Of a stretch of 64,000 nt of DNA, positions 48,348 through 60,801 are shown piece by piece. Under the pieces are notes generated by a model, which ran no database searches, was not told the DNA's origin, and saw only the letters and a program-made list of their open reading frames with translations. The position numbers were made by a program, and so were the translations under genes. Origin of the DNA: Parasitella parasitica (taxonomy: Eukaryota > Mucoromycota > Mucoromycetes > Mucorales > Mucoraceae); contig MU619329.1 of assembly GCA_025201805.1 (NCBI GenBank), forward strand, positions 3,001 to 67,000, given 5' to 3'. Positions within the stretch are counted from its first letter, which is position 1. Every line of letters starts with the position of its first letter.

Positions 48348-49053
48348 CTAGCCTTCTATTATAGATTGACTTTGCTCATCCGCTATTGCTCGTAGCGATT
48401 GATTTATCTGCTGCTTTACCATTTCTACGGCATAACAATATTAATTTCATGGTAGACAGCAATTTCCACGATGACATACCCATTTCTTTCACTGCTTCTT
48501 CGTATTCCTCGCTTGCAATTCGATTTTCTTCTTCAAGTGATTTCAATAGATTGATCTATGTTAATTGCATTGCATAAATAATTCCATTTGCATGCATCAA
48601 ACTCAAGCTTTCTTCACCTGCTCTTCTTCAGTTTGCTGAATGCCCGGTAAAACTTCTATAAGTGAGTCGATTTCTTTGGCTTTTTTTACTAAATCTGTTG
48701 CTAGTTCTCGCATATTTTCTATTTACGATTGAACATCAGGATCTTTTTTTTTGCATCTAGATGGTTTAGTACCTTGAAACACTTCAGGCTCATCTGCTTG
48801 TACTAGAAACCGAGTAGAGCTGATTAAATTAATGTTATTCGGCTTTTTTTTTCTATGTATATACTTTTAGGTTGGGCCACTGGTATATTTTGGTTGAGCT
48901 CTGCCATGCCAGACTTTTCGTGAACGTAATATATACTATTTGTAAACATTCTTGCCATCTATTTAATTGCTCAATCATAATGTGCGCGAAGGTAGCTATT
49001 GGCTTTACACTTACGGCGTCGATGGCATCTTGTAATTGTGTTAATCTGTCCAT
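48348..49053 (-). CDS. MED21: Mediator complex subunit 21 (Srb7)
   Basis: Six short exons (49053-49015, 48958-48865, 48802-48773, 48718-48618, 48555-48480, 48424-48348) give 138 residues, the normal MED21 size. The start MDRLTQLQDAIDAMARMFTN is almost diagnostic. The middle carries the helix ENMRELATDLVKKAKEIDSL followed by LIEVLPGIQQTEEEQ, and the C-terminus is a coiled coil that pairs with MED7. MED21 sits in the Mediator middle module and is essential in yeast. Six exons in 700 bases show how intron-dense this genome is. Confidence 0.95.
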
Positions 49054-51094
49054 GATTTATATATTTAAAAAAGTGGAGAATACACAAACAAAATTTTCCT
49101 TGTAGTTTGTTGTTCAAATTCTTAAATCCCAGCAACCTTGTCAGGCATTTGGGTTGCTCAAAGTTGCATCTTACTGTACCGCATAGAGAAGGAGACGTTA
49201 ATTGTCGGATGGTTCTATCAGGCATATTCAAAGGTGCCCAAAGCTACATCTTTTTGAATTTTTAATAGATAGATTATATTGAACTGTTAAATTATGTTGT
49301 ACTTAACAGATACTTTTTTGTTTTCATCGTACCCTCAAATATTGGCTCTCCATAATACACAGTAAATAGTTTATTTTTATCAATAGAGTTGCCTTGACAA
49401 CCTAAATATGTCACCAGAACTACAGGATCAAGCCATTGAAATCATCAGAAATATAATCGTAGCAAAAGTTCATATCTACCCAATCCTTAAAAAAGACATT
49501 TGCTAATTATTAAATCACGCGATGAAGATTGGTTCATGAAACACAAGCCCACATAGCTAATGTCTTCATCAACTAATCCTTTATGGAGATGCAAGAGCCT
49601 GTCAAACATTTTAAACACTCCATGCATTATATTTTGAATCAAATCTTTTCTTTCCTGGATTGTTAATAGTCTTCAATCCTTATTGCGTACATGAGTATCT
49701 TTAAGTTCTCTTTTTATTCCTCTGAGTTTCTGGACATCAGATAGCAGAAATCAGAATGAAAGGCAATTCTTCTCATGAACAAAAAGTATGCATGATTACA
49801 GAGATTAATCGAATATACCCTTAGGTCCATCAAGTTTGTTGGATGACCAAAATCAGGGTTTGTTTCATTGGTTAGTTTGCTTGTTTTCTTGTATTTTCAG
49901 CTATTTTGAAAACAAAAATCTACCCATCTAACTGTTCTATTGACAAATACAATTACGGTTGCTTAAAACTGCAAAAAAAAAAAGGAGGGTGTGGAACAAT
50001 GCTAATTCTAATCTTGAGTATACACATTAAGCTATACAAAGTACAACAGTTCGCATGAGATCTATGCCGTACAGCCCATAAATAATCATACTTCCGACAT
50101 GTCTTTGTGCAATCCTCCCATGCTGGGGGCATGCATTCTGTTTTACTATGTGTGGATATATATTTGGTTTTCCTAAAGGATGTCTTCCCTACCGCTTGAG
50201 GCGCCCTTTTGAGCGGCATTGTCACATTTACTCTAGTGAGGAAAATGAATCTTGGTCATTTCATTAGAAAAATATCAATCAGGAAGCAGGAGACATTTGG
50301 GGCCATGTCAATTGTCATTAGCCAAGGAGGATTCAGGATAGCTTTCTTGATTTATGTCTGTCCTCTTCCTTGGGAAGTGCCTAACGTTATCATGTCACTT
50401 TGTGATGCTGTAAGCTTCAAAACTTAATGTTCGGTGGCTTTCTGGTTTCTGTTAAACCAGGCATAGAAGTATGGGTTGAGTCGCAATTAGCAACGTTAAC
50501 CGACGCCATTTTGCCGCCTGAAGCACATAGGTTGCATTGGTAAGATAAAGGGAAATATCTTGAGAAGCTCTGCGTAGTAAAATAATTAACTCCATTGCTG
50601 ATAACAGTACTGAATAATTATAGTAATAGGTCAGCGAGGTGATGAACATATTCTCATTCACTGAATACAGCACCTAATTCCTCGGATGTAAACTTTGCTA
50701 AACAAGTACTGTATTTTTGTTGTTTAAAAAGTAAGCATGATTTGAAGAACGCAACTTGGAATTTCTGGCTTTGCATATATTGCGCTATCCCTCATTTCTA
50801 GCATTAAAATGTCTTATGGGATGTTTAAAGTGGAGGAAGTACCCTTTTGTCTTGTAGAAACACATCATTAATCAGTCTTTCATTAGAATTATACACATAG
50901 AGAGCTTGGTACATGTTCCCCCTCCGGATAGGAAGTTATTGACGAAAAGGATAAAAGTTAACCCCAAACCTTTTATGAGGAGGTTAAAGTGCAGCAGCAC
51001 GCGCCAGTATTTATACAAAGGTATTATACTTTTTCCACAGTTACATAAATCTCACCTATGGTGGTAATAAGCTACAATACGTTTTAAATCATCT
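49054..51094. other. Gene-poor intergenic region
   Basis: About 2 kb between the divergent MED21 and aminopeptidase genes. AT-rich; only short frames without family features. I see no repeat, tRNA or conserved exon. Confidence 0.4.
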
Positions 51095-53096
51095 ATGACT
51101 AATTTCAACGCACCCGATAGTTCAATCCAATTCCAGTTAAAGAAGGTTTTCTTTGTGTACAATGCACATTAGCCAAGTAAATAGCTAATTCTTTAGTTGT
51201 ATAGCTCAAGATTTTATTGAATTTGTCAACAAGTCTCCTTCTCCTTTTCATGCTACTTTTGAGGCCTCAGAAATTCTCAAGGCTGCTGGTTTTAAAGAGA
51301 TCAAGGAGCGTGATAGTTGGAATGATGGCCTTATTCAGCGTAATGGTAAATATTTCTTTACTCGAAATGGCTCTGCCCTTGTAGCTTTTGAAGTTGGTGG
51401 CAAGTACAATCCTGGCAATGGTTTCTCCATTATTGGAGCCCATACTGATTCTCCTTGTCTCAAGGTGAGCTATTTCACTTAAATTTTGGTTGTCGCTCAT
51501 GTTAGTGTTATCACTCGGTAGATCAAACCTATTTCCAAAAAAGATAAATCAGGATATCTTGAGGTTGGTGTACAACTTTATGGCGGTGGTATCTGGTAAG
51601 ACGAGAGAAAAGGACAGTAGACGAGTGATATTCATACACACATCTGCTTATTAGGCACACTTGGTTTGACCGAGATTTGAGTGTAGCTGGTCGTGTTCTT
51701 GTTGAACAAGAAGATGGTACCTTTAAGCATACTTTGGTCAAAGTTGACAGGTAATATCTTCGAAGTGTAACCATCAAAGTAGCAACAAAAAAAAAACTAA
51801 ATCATGCCGTGATAGACCTATTTTGCGCATTCCTACCCTAGCAATTCACTTAGACCGTACTGTTAATGAAAAGCTCACATTCAACAAGGAAACTCAATTA
51901 GCTCCCATCCTTGCCACCGCAGCAAAAGCGTAAGTAGTCAAAGCGTATCATGAAAAAGTACGATAATGAACCCTTATTGTAGTCAATTATCTGGTATCGA
52001 AGCTACCGAGGATGCTGAAGCTACAGCAAATCACCATCCCCTGTTAATTCAGATTTTGGCTGATGAAATGAACGTTAAGCGTGAGTCTTTCTCTAGTAAC
52101 TGCTCCATTTGATGACTCATATTTCTTTAAAACAGCTCATCAAATCCGCGATTTTGAATTAGCCGTCTATGACACCCAAAAATCTGTAATTGGTGGTGCC
52201 TGCAATGAATTCATTTTTTCTCCTCGTCTCGATAACCTGGAGATGTCCTACTGTTCAATCATTGCATTGACTCAAGCCAAGGATATTGACAACGACAGCA
52301 ACATCCGTATTGCCGCTCTCTTTGACAACGAAGAAGTTGGATCCTTGACCGCCCATGGCGCTGATTCCAACCTTTTACCTGTTACTCTACAGCGCTTAGC
52401 CAATACACATGTCATTGATGCTGTCAAGAATGTATCGTTGACAGCTTTTGAGGAAGCCATCCACAAGAGTATTCTAGTTAGCGCTGACATGGCACACGCC
52501 ATTAACCCCAACTACCCTGATAAACATGAAGAAAACCATCGCCCTGAGATGCACAAGGGCACTGTCATTAAGGTGAATGCTAACCAGCGTTATGCTACCA
52601 CCGCCGTAACAAGCCTGGTATTAAAGGAATTAGCAAAAAAGCATCAAATCCCAATCCAGGTACCGATCACAAGAACAAAGAAATGAGCATGCTTACTAAA
52701 ATTTCAAGTGTAGGAATTCGTTGTGCGTAATGATTCTAGCTGTGGCTCCACTATCGGTCCAATGTTGAGTGCTAAGCTTGGTCTCCGTACAGTTGGTAAA
52801 GTATATTTATACATATATATTAAAATCGAGGGAGAGCAATACAAGGGGAAAAATTCTTGAGATTTTTTTTTTTTCTTTGCTGATACGTGTTTGTAGATAT
52901 TGGTAATCCTCAATTGAGCATGCATTCGATCCGTGAAACTGGTGGTACAGAAGATGTCAAGCATGGTATTGATTTGCTCAGAGTAAGTTTGATCTACATA
53001 TGCTCTCTAGAGTAACATACTGACGCAGACATTGCATTTAATCAGGTATTTTACGAGGAATTTGCTGTATTGGAAGAAAAGTTCATAGTCGATTAA
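51095..53096 (+). CDS. DNPEP: Aspartyl aminopeptidase (peptidase family M18)
   Basis: Nine exons are clear (51205-51464, 51522-51595, 51655-51750, 51816-51929, 51983-52080, 52136-52659, 52714-52795, 52897-52982, 53046-53096), giving 461 residues. They need a first exon ending in phase 1. The ATG at 51095 (MTNFNAPD) is the best candidate, but its donor at 51120 (GTTCAA) is weak, so the 5' end is uncertain. M18 landmarks: [21 protein letters not shown] (metal His/Asp), [10 protein letters not shown] (metal Asp, catalytic Glu), [12 protein letters not shown] and [10 protein letters not shown] near the end. The enzyme removes N-terminal Asp or Glu from peptides, in the cytosol and in yeast also after delivery to the vacuole. 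Confidence 0.92.
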
Positions 53097-53312
53097 TTTA
53101 CAAGGAGGTGTTTCTCCATATGTCGTATAACATGGTAACATCGCATAACGCACTGAGTTCCAATGCACAATGAATAATAAACACACTATTATCTGGATCA
53201 TGATGAGGCTTTGACTGATTTTTCTGGCTATTTTATCTCTTTTACTTTTTCTTTCCTTGGACCCTTTCTTCCTGATAACGGTTTTTCTTTTCTGCTCAAC
53301 GTATACATTTAT

Positions 53313-54816
53313 ATGGAATCTACTGATACGAGCAACAATCTATATGAAACGCTTGGCATAACCAAATCAGCTACTGCTGATGAGATTAAAAAAGTAAATC
53401 AAAAAATTTTGATACACATGCCAGTATTGACTGACATGCTCGAACAATGTTAGGCCTACCGAAAATTAGCATTGCGTTACCATCCGGACAAAAATCCCAA
53501 TAGCACAGACAAAGTGAGTATAGTGCCATAGTGTCTGTCTAAGACTTGCCATACTGACGTCTCTTTCTAGTTTAAAGAGATCAGCCACGCGTATGAAGTG
53601 CTTGGAGATGAACACAAGAGAAGAGTGTATGATAAGTATGGAGAGCTCGGTCTGCAGATGATGGACACTGTGGTCAGCCCTTTATTTGATCCTCAAGTCG
53701 AGTCTATGCTGTGTACTATATTGATGTCAGCGTCTTTACTATTCTCGCTGGTCATCATCTTCCTTGCGTTCCTGACGGTTCGCATTGACAATCTTGTTTT
53801 GTGGTCATGGTCGGTTGTGTGGATCCCGGCGTGGATCTTGAATGTATTCGTATTCTACTGTCTTGTTCAATACATATTGAAGCGCACAGAGAAGCAGGAA
53901 AATCAAGAGCAAGAGAACGGAGAAACAGAAGAGCATGCCAGTCGACTCAAACAACATGAACAACATTTGAAAATAGCCAAGAATACTATTCTCATGGTGA
54001 ATTTTGTGCTGGCCCTTTTATTCCAGATCTTTATTGTGCTACGACTAGATGGCAAAGTGATGTGGGCAGCATGCCAGGTGTTCATCCCTTATTTTGTATA
54101 TGAAGGGATTCGATTTTGTGTCGATTGTATCAAAGCATTGGTGGGCTGTTTAGCACTTGTGTCATTGAAGGAATTAAGCCGAATGCCGTCATTCTTGTTC
54201 AAGCAATTCTGGTTCAGCGCCTTGAGATTCTGCTTGTTTTTGCTTATTCCTTTGCGTATTGATCAAATCATACAGTGCTCTTGGGGTGTTGTGTTTATTC
54301 CACTTTATCTGGTCGGTATGAAATGGGCCCTGGAACTAGTGTATCGTTATCGAGTGTATTCAAAGATGACTCAGCCCGAGGTTGCACATCAAGGCAAAGT
54401 GACAGTACTGGCAGGAGCAGTTTTGTTTTGTATCGTGAGTGCCTTGTTTTATGCTCTGGTTGGGTTGATTGCGACAAGATTGGATGGATATCTATTTATA
54501 AAAATGGGCAACGTGTTTGTGCCATTATTTATTGTTTTCGTAAGTGTTTCGAGTAGAGTATTATACAAATACACAAATACACTAAGTCTGCGCACATGTA
54601 TAGTCTTTCTTTTTATGTTGCTCCGGGTGCTGCCTTCCGTGTCTTTTGCAAGTATCAGCTATCTCTGACTTGGAAGCCCATGAAACACAAACCTTGGTAG
54701 ATGCAAATAGACGTATTACTGCATCTGGTGAATCCTATGCTATTAATGAATCCAGTACTGCTACGGCTTTTACGGCAACAAGCCCACCCACAGTAAGCAG
54801 TAGCCTGGCTAAATAA
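53313..54816 (+). CDS. DnaJ-domain multispanning membrane protein (J domain plus TMEM185-like region)
   Basis: Four exons (53313-53393, 53454-53513, 53571-54539, 54604-54816) give 440 residues. The J domain covers about residues 9-70, with the HPD tripeptide in RYHPDKNP and the closing FKEISHAYEVLGDEHKRRVYD. It is followed by eight or so hydrophobic segments arranged in repeated W-rich units (WSWSVVWIPAWI, MWAACQVFIPYF, IQCSWGVVFIPLYL), a pattern of the TMEM185/fragile-X-F membrane family. A Cys-rich patch (CCSGCCLPC) lies at the start of the final exon and could be acylated. The HPD motif implies Hsp70 recruitment at a membrane, probably ER. A longer start at 53211 is possible; I prefer 53313. 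Confidence 0.85.
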
Positions 54817-56037
54817 TAAGAGCAGTTTTCAATCCTTTTGTATTTTTAATAATTTCTTAATATATACACTCTCATACCATACATCTGTTAAAAAAAATCT
54901 TTTCATTTTAAATCACATCATATATATCATGCATACTCTTAGTAGTATTATGAAATTGTCATTATATGCTAGATATACGATGTTGTCGTCGTGCGTTAAA
55001 TATTCCAACAGCACCATGTTCATACTGTTCGTTTGGTTCATTTTGAAAAATAATGTGCATATTCGAAGGTGTGTACTTGACAAGCCGACACCAAACGTCA
55101 ACTAGTCAAATTTGCGGTTCCAAAGCTATCCATTTCAAATCGATCTCTTGATTGAGTTTTTTGTAAGTGATTGGACCCCCTAAATTATTCCGCCCTGATA
55201 ATGGCATTGTATTGAACAGCGCGTATATCAAGAATTTTTCGACCCCTTTTTCCACCTCTTGAAATACAAGTAGACATGTACTTGCGGGATTGAGAGAAGT
55301 ATAAAAGCCGTCGCATTTACTTTTCTTTGTGAGCTCTGTTGATGTTGAAACATAGTGGTCATCTGCCGTTTCCTGATACCAGAGTTCTCATTGTCATGTT
55401 GATTTTTTAGCTGTTCATAGCATTTTACTAAACAAACTAGTGCCTGGTCTATGGTCCTATGGAAGAACATAATCAGTGTTGTCTGAATATTTTTACCAAA
55501 GGAATGATAAAGAGCAATGGATTGGTGTCACCAATTACAATAACATCATTATCCGAGAAGGGTTATCTTCTACATGCTTAATCTTTGACGACAATTTATT
55601 TCTGCTAAACGGAGATCACAGGCGGATAGAACAGCATATAATAGATATGCATAGTGGTGATCAAGAAGTAAATAGTAGTGATCCGTTACAAATTTTTATT
55701 GTGAAAACCTAATTATTAATCAAGTGTAATACTAATGGTCAATTTTCGCACTGAAGCCTTATGGCTATAGCATTATGTAATATGAATCACTGCGTACAAC
55801 AAGATAGCGCTTAAAATAATAGTTGTTTCTGACCTCAGGTTAACTGACAGAGAAATTCATTCAATACGTTCAAACGCCATACCTAGCAATGCATTCCACA
55901 GGTCATGTAATCCCTAATTTTATGTGTGCAATCTGAATTTCTGTATGCGTGCAAAGTTTTCCTCCGTCTGTGCAATAATTTATTAATGGTAATAGTTTAG
56001 ACTGTTCGCTATATGTACAAATGCCCAAGTTTTGGTC
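54817..56037. other. Intergenic region with unassigned small frames
   Basis: About 1.2 kb. A plus-strand frame at 55476-55712 (78 codons, with CLIFDDNLFLLNGDHRRIEQ) and a minus-strand frame at 55470-55228 exist side by side; I recognise neither and see no supporting splice structure. No repeats or RNA genes seen. Confidence 0.35.
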
Positions 56038-57026
56038 TTAATTACTTGCGCCAGCAGCCATTTCTTGTGCTTCTTCGTCGCTTTCATTGATAAATGATGC
56101 AGTTGGCATTGCCGCTGTTGATAATTGTTGGAATCTTTGTCTCAGAGACGCAATTGAATAGGCCTCTGGCATATTACCTGGCAAAACACCAAGACGATTT
56201 ACAATTTCGCTTTCAATTTGGGGGTAAATTTCGTCACTTGTTTTGCCTCTAACATTCACAACGATATGCTGATAATGATCTAATAAAGGGGATGCCATAG
56301 CGTGATGCTGGTCTAGACGTACTTTGAATACTTCGGGTGTGTCATCTGGTCTCTTGGACAAAGGCTCGCCTGTGATATCGTCTAAACCTGGTACGCGGGG
56401 TGGATTGTAAGATAGATTGTAGACTCTACCAGAGGGAATGTGGACCCAGCGATCCATGATCCTCTGCAAAATGACGTCTTCAGGCACTTGTAAATTGATG
56501 ACTAAGTTTAATGGTTGCATTAATTTATTCAACGTAGCATCCAAGGCCTCTGCTTGGCCAATTGTTCTAGGAAAGCCATCCAATAGCCAGTTCTAAGCGA
56601 CGTCGTTTAGAATATGTTGATGATGAGCATCAAAAAAATACTTACTGTGTTGCCAACATTCAACAGCTCAGAGTCAATCAAAGAAGTGAGCAGGGCGTCT
56701 GGCACTAATTTTCCATCTGAAACGTACTGTTGAGCCTTTTTTCCCAAGGAGGTTTGGTCTGTAATGTTTTTTCGAAGCAGATCGCCACTGGATAAATGAG
56801 CAACACCAAAGTTCCTTTCTAATTTACTCGACTGGGTTCCTTTACCAGATCCCTACATATTCACAGTTACTACATAGGCAACATTTTCCCACAGAGATTG
56901 TGCAGAACTTACGGGACAACCTATCAACAGCAGCCGTAAAGGCTGGATGGCGTTTGTTGGGCAATCATAAAAAGCACGGATTTGCTTGTTGGAGAATTTG
57001 ATAGATCGACTTATATTGCGCAACAT
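56038..57026 (-). CDS. ADK2: GTP:AMP phosphotransferase, mitochondrial adenylate kinase (AK3/Adk2)
   Basis: Three exons (57026-56913, 56852-56646, 56592-56038) give 291 residues. The N-terminus MLRNISRSIKFSNKQIRAFY is basic and Ser-rich, fitting mitochondrial import. P-loop GCPGSGKGTQ, AMP-site HLSSGDLLRKN, then LLDGFPRTIGQAEAL and DRWVHIPSGRVYNLSYNPP, with LID sequence VPGLDDITGEPLSKRPDDTPE typical of AK3-type long-LID enzymes. AK3 uses GTP to phosphorylate AMP in the matrix. The C-terminus is ~60 residues longer than animal AK3 and ends acidic and Ala-rich (DEEAQEMAAGASN). The first intron splits the P-loop between Pro and Gly. Confidence 0.92.
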
Positions 57027-57737
57027 ATGAAAGAGAGATTTGATGAAGAAGTAAAAACCAGCAGAAAAAAGGGCAACGGAATATAATTTATCTTTTCGAT
57101 ATGACTTTATTTGGGCACAAAGATAAGATCAAAAAGGCGTTTTTTTTTTCACCTAATGATCCTTATGTAACCCACTAAAAAGAATTTGTACTTGGTTTTC
57201 GGATCTTACCATTTAAATTCCAGACGCTTGATAATACAGCGGTTCCATTCTGAAAGTCCTTTTTGGAATCTTACATTGTGTCTCGCAGCTCAAAGCTCGC
57301 TTTTTTATTGACAAACAGCTAAAATTCATGTGAAAAAAAAACAAAAAAAACAAAAAGCAAAACAAACTTTGGGAGTGGAGTGGAGTCGCTGTAAAAACTG
57401 TCGCTAATCCACATTTACTATAAGATTGGTGTGTCTGAACACCCGATGAGTCTTACATATACCGTTTGTACTCTTTTTGAGTCTTGATGGATTCTATTTA
57501 CAAAGCCATCCGGAGCTGTTCAATCTGCTACAAAAGAATATATAATATATCACGTTTCAAAATCAATTGAAATAAGATCATCTAGCTTTTTCAGTGAGTC
57601 CCAGAAAATGTAATGAGTTGCAGTTACTGTACTAGTACGGTATTAGAATGTATTCTCTTAGCTTGGGATCCAAACAGTTTTTTTTTTTTTTTTTCAGTGA
57701 AAGCACCTACATTCTCTGTAAATTAAACTCATAGTGT

Positions 57738-57851
57738 GAACCAAACAATCTATCACATCAATACCTACAAGTCGATATGCTGATCACATCCGTAGCTCTG
57801 CTGTTTCTGATGATGATTGAAATCTCGTGGCGACTGGAATGGATCCCTACC
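57738..57851 (+). repeat. Copy 1 of a diverged intergenic repeat
   Basis: Shares order and blocks with 59024-59141: ACCAAACAA, CAATACCTAC versus CAATGCCTAC, GTAGCTCT, AAATCTCGTGGCGA versus AAATCTTGTGGCGATC, and GAATGGATCC versus GAATCTACG. Roughly two thirds identical by eye, same orientation. Nature unknown. Confidence 0.55.
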
Positions 57852-59023
57852 GTTTGTTTCCTATGGTTGTAGGGGTGGAATAAATCATCAACTTAAATCT
57901 GAAGCGTTTTAATTGAATAAAAGTAGAAAATATAGGTTTTTTAATGAAAACATGATTATACATTTCGAAAAGAAAAACATCATGTTTATCATCGTTGATG
58001 TAGTGCATTTCATTTTTCTTCTGCCAGAATATGCACTATAACCACCGCGGTAGAAAAAAAAAGGTAGACACGGTATACGGGTAAAAAGGCAAAACCTATT
58101 TTTTCCTTGGGAAATGATTGATTTATCAGAAAAACTTGATAGGAATTGTGGAATCAGTATAATATGTTTTATAGGTTTACTGAAAAAAATCAAATATAAA
58201 ATCAATAAATTACAACTTGATAAAGGCATAGGTTTTATTATCAAATCGACAGGTGTTGCAAGATCTCGTTCATCTACTGGCAAGGTTGATGAACCTTTAC
58301 ATACTTTAGCTAAGGTTAAATCTTCTACTCTCGTAATTTAACATGTACGACAGTTCTGATTAATTAGCACCTTAACTTTGTGCTAACTGACATATCAGCA
58401 GACTAAAGATAACTTCAGTCTATCTAGGTGAATAAATGGACTTTACCCTAAGTACCCTGAGCAATCTTCTATACGAAGATTATTAATTGGTATTCATCTC
58501 AGCATATATCGGTATATGTAGCATGTCTATAGCATTGTACATCTTATTAACTGTGCACATTTGTAGTCTATATCAATTTGAGGTAACTGGATGAATCTAA
58601 AAGTAAAATGCAGATTATCATAGTGAATGTATTTCACATCAGCTATCGATTCATATCAAGACATACCCAAGTTACTTCGTAGATTCATGCTTTGCTCTTC
58701 AATTGAAAATAAGTAGGTACCCTTATTTACAGCGAATAAAGAGGCTGTTGATTGAATCTCAGCACTGTGTTTCCATTTGGCCCAGCTTTTTTCGCATAGT
58801 TCATTGCTGGATATCTCATAAACGCAATAGGTATACCGGATATGCGTACCAAGTGTTTTATAACAAAAATTAAATTCTGCATCCAATCATATAAATTACA
58901 AGGGTATAAAAATATCTTTTCTTATTGACAATTTTCAAATATTCAAAAAACGCCTTTTTTGATAGTTTTTAAGTAAAATCAAGCATATTTTGAGCACACT
59001 CAGCTCTATAAAGTTGACCAAAC

Positions 59024-59141
59024 AAACCATAATCTCAATGCCTACGCATCAATATTTTTTACGCAGCTGTAGCTCTATTATGTCTGCCAAAAATCAAAAT
59101 CTTGTGGCGATCAAAATGAATCTACGATTTTCCGGCCCTAT
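59024..59141 (+). repeat. Copy 2 of a diverged intergenic repeat
   Basis: Related to 57738-57851 in the same orientation. The phrase GTAGCTCTATG also recurs at about 59263, so a third fragment may follow. No coding capacity seen. Confidence 0.55.
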
Positions 59142-60801
59142 ACTTAGAGGGCCAAAATGAACCCATTCAAAAGGGTAAAAATCAATTCCGTTTTTCGAGA
59201 TTTTCTCGCTCAAAAATTGGTATTTTTTGATCAAACAAAAACTATTCCGTAGCTGTGTTGTAGCTCTATGTTTATATTGCTATATCATGTATCTTTAAAT
59301 ACTATTTATTGCTCTGAAAGTTGTGAAAATATATGAAGCCTCTGCTAAAAACCAATACGTCTAGTAGAAAATTAAGTTTCAAAAAGATTTTAATAATCAC
59401 TCAAACCAAAGTGTCATAGTAGCTTTTTGAGAAACAGGTGGACAAAGTTTGACGTAAAAAGACAAAATTGGCCCAAGCTTGTCGAATTCGAGATCACGTA
59501 CGACATGTTTTATACCAGTACGTGTACCAAAATGTGCTTTATTATTTTACTTAGGAACTTGAAATTGGTTTAGTTGCAAAATATGGTACTTGTTATAGGA
59601 ACATATGCTGTAAAATTTGGAAAATCTGCAAAATTTGGTTTTGGGAATATCTCGACAGCAAAGATAGATAGCGAGAATCGGAAGACGTAGTGAGGTACAG
59701 CTATCATACTAGAATTAACCTTTGTTCTTAGTTTGGACCTCAAATTCGTACCTAAAAATGACCCTGAAGGTTGACCCAAAGTTGAAAACTGAAAATCGAA
59801 TATGAGGTTTGGGGTCCAAACATAGCAAGATCTAAAAAATGGCCAGAGGTTCATAGAACTCGGACATGTTGTAAAATGCTGCAAAAAAAGAAGAATTTAG
59901 CTGAAGGTTGTGTTTCTATCGCATAATAGTTTGTAAAGATATCAGAGATTGTAGATTATGCTTTTAAGCGGGGGAAAAGGTGATGGTTTAGATTGTATTG
60001 CTATTATTTTGGCCATAAATAAAAGTATAAAAAAAAAACTTAATGCTATATTTTGTGGCATATCAATTATTTATATATACCAAGGTAGCTTTATGTTGCT
60101 TTTTGAATCAATGCCTTAATCCTATATTGGAAGAAAATGCAATAATGCAACGATGACTGTATACACAGTAACTCGAAACTCAGCGGGACGTTTGCGTTCG
60201 ATTTTACATCAAACCCTAGGATATACATACAAAATGAGCATGCTGCAAACTCAAACTTTGTCGGGAAAAAGGTTTTATAATCTAACAATTGCACTGAAAT
60301 TAGATCACCAAAACTATTCGGAACCTACAGTCATTTGTGCTTTAATATGTCCTTCATCAAAATTTGTATGCGTTTTCATAGGATCAATTGTGTGATTGAC
60401 TTTGAGGATACACAAAAAGCCAAATTAAAACATCCTTTACTAATAAAATAAAAATCCTTACAAAAATATTAGGAAAACATACAGAAATCGTGAGCATAAA
60501 AGATCTTGTATTATTTTTTGTTTAATGAAATCCTATACAAAATCAATCCTTTGACAGAAAGAGCTTAATACACACGTCCCATTGAGATGATACTTGAAGG
60601 CTGAAAATACTTATACGTATCAGATGAGAAAGAAAAGAGTTATTCATGTTGTATAATAGGTAATTCATAAAAAAGAGAGACGTGTTTATTGCTTAATTAT
60701 ATCATAGATGAGTTTGGTACATTCCGCTACATGATAGTTCTAAAATGACTAGTTAAGCATTCTATTATATCAGTTTCAAAATTACTCTCCATCAACAATT
60801 T

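Larger units (their letters stand above)
57027..60801. other. Long gene-poor region with diverged repeats
   Basis: About 3.8 kb. Contains a pair of related sequences (57738-57851 and 59024-59141), poly-T runs (57680-57694), and many short frames on both strands without family features. I see no tRNA or conserved coding exon. Confidence 0.45.

Noticed and set aside
55476-55712. Small plus-strand gene of 78 codons
   Set aside because: No family match, no supporting exons, and an equally long frame on the opposite side; not enough for a call.
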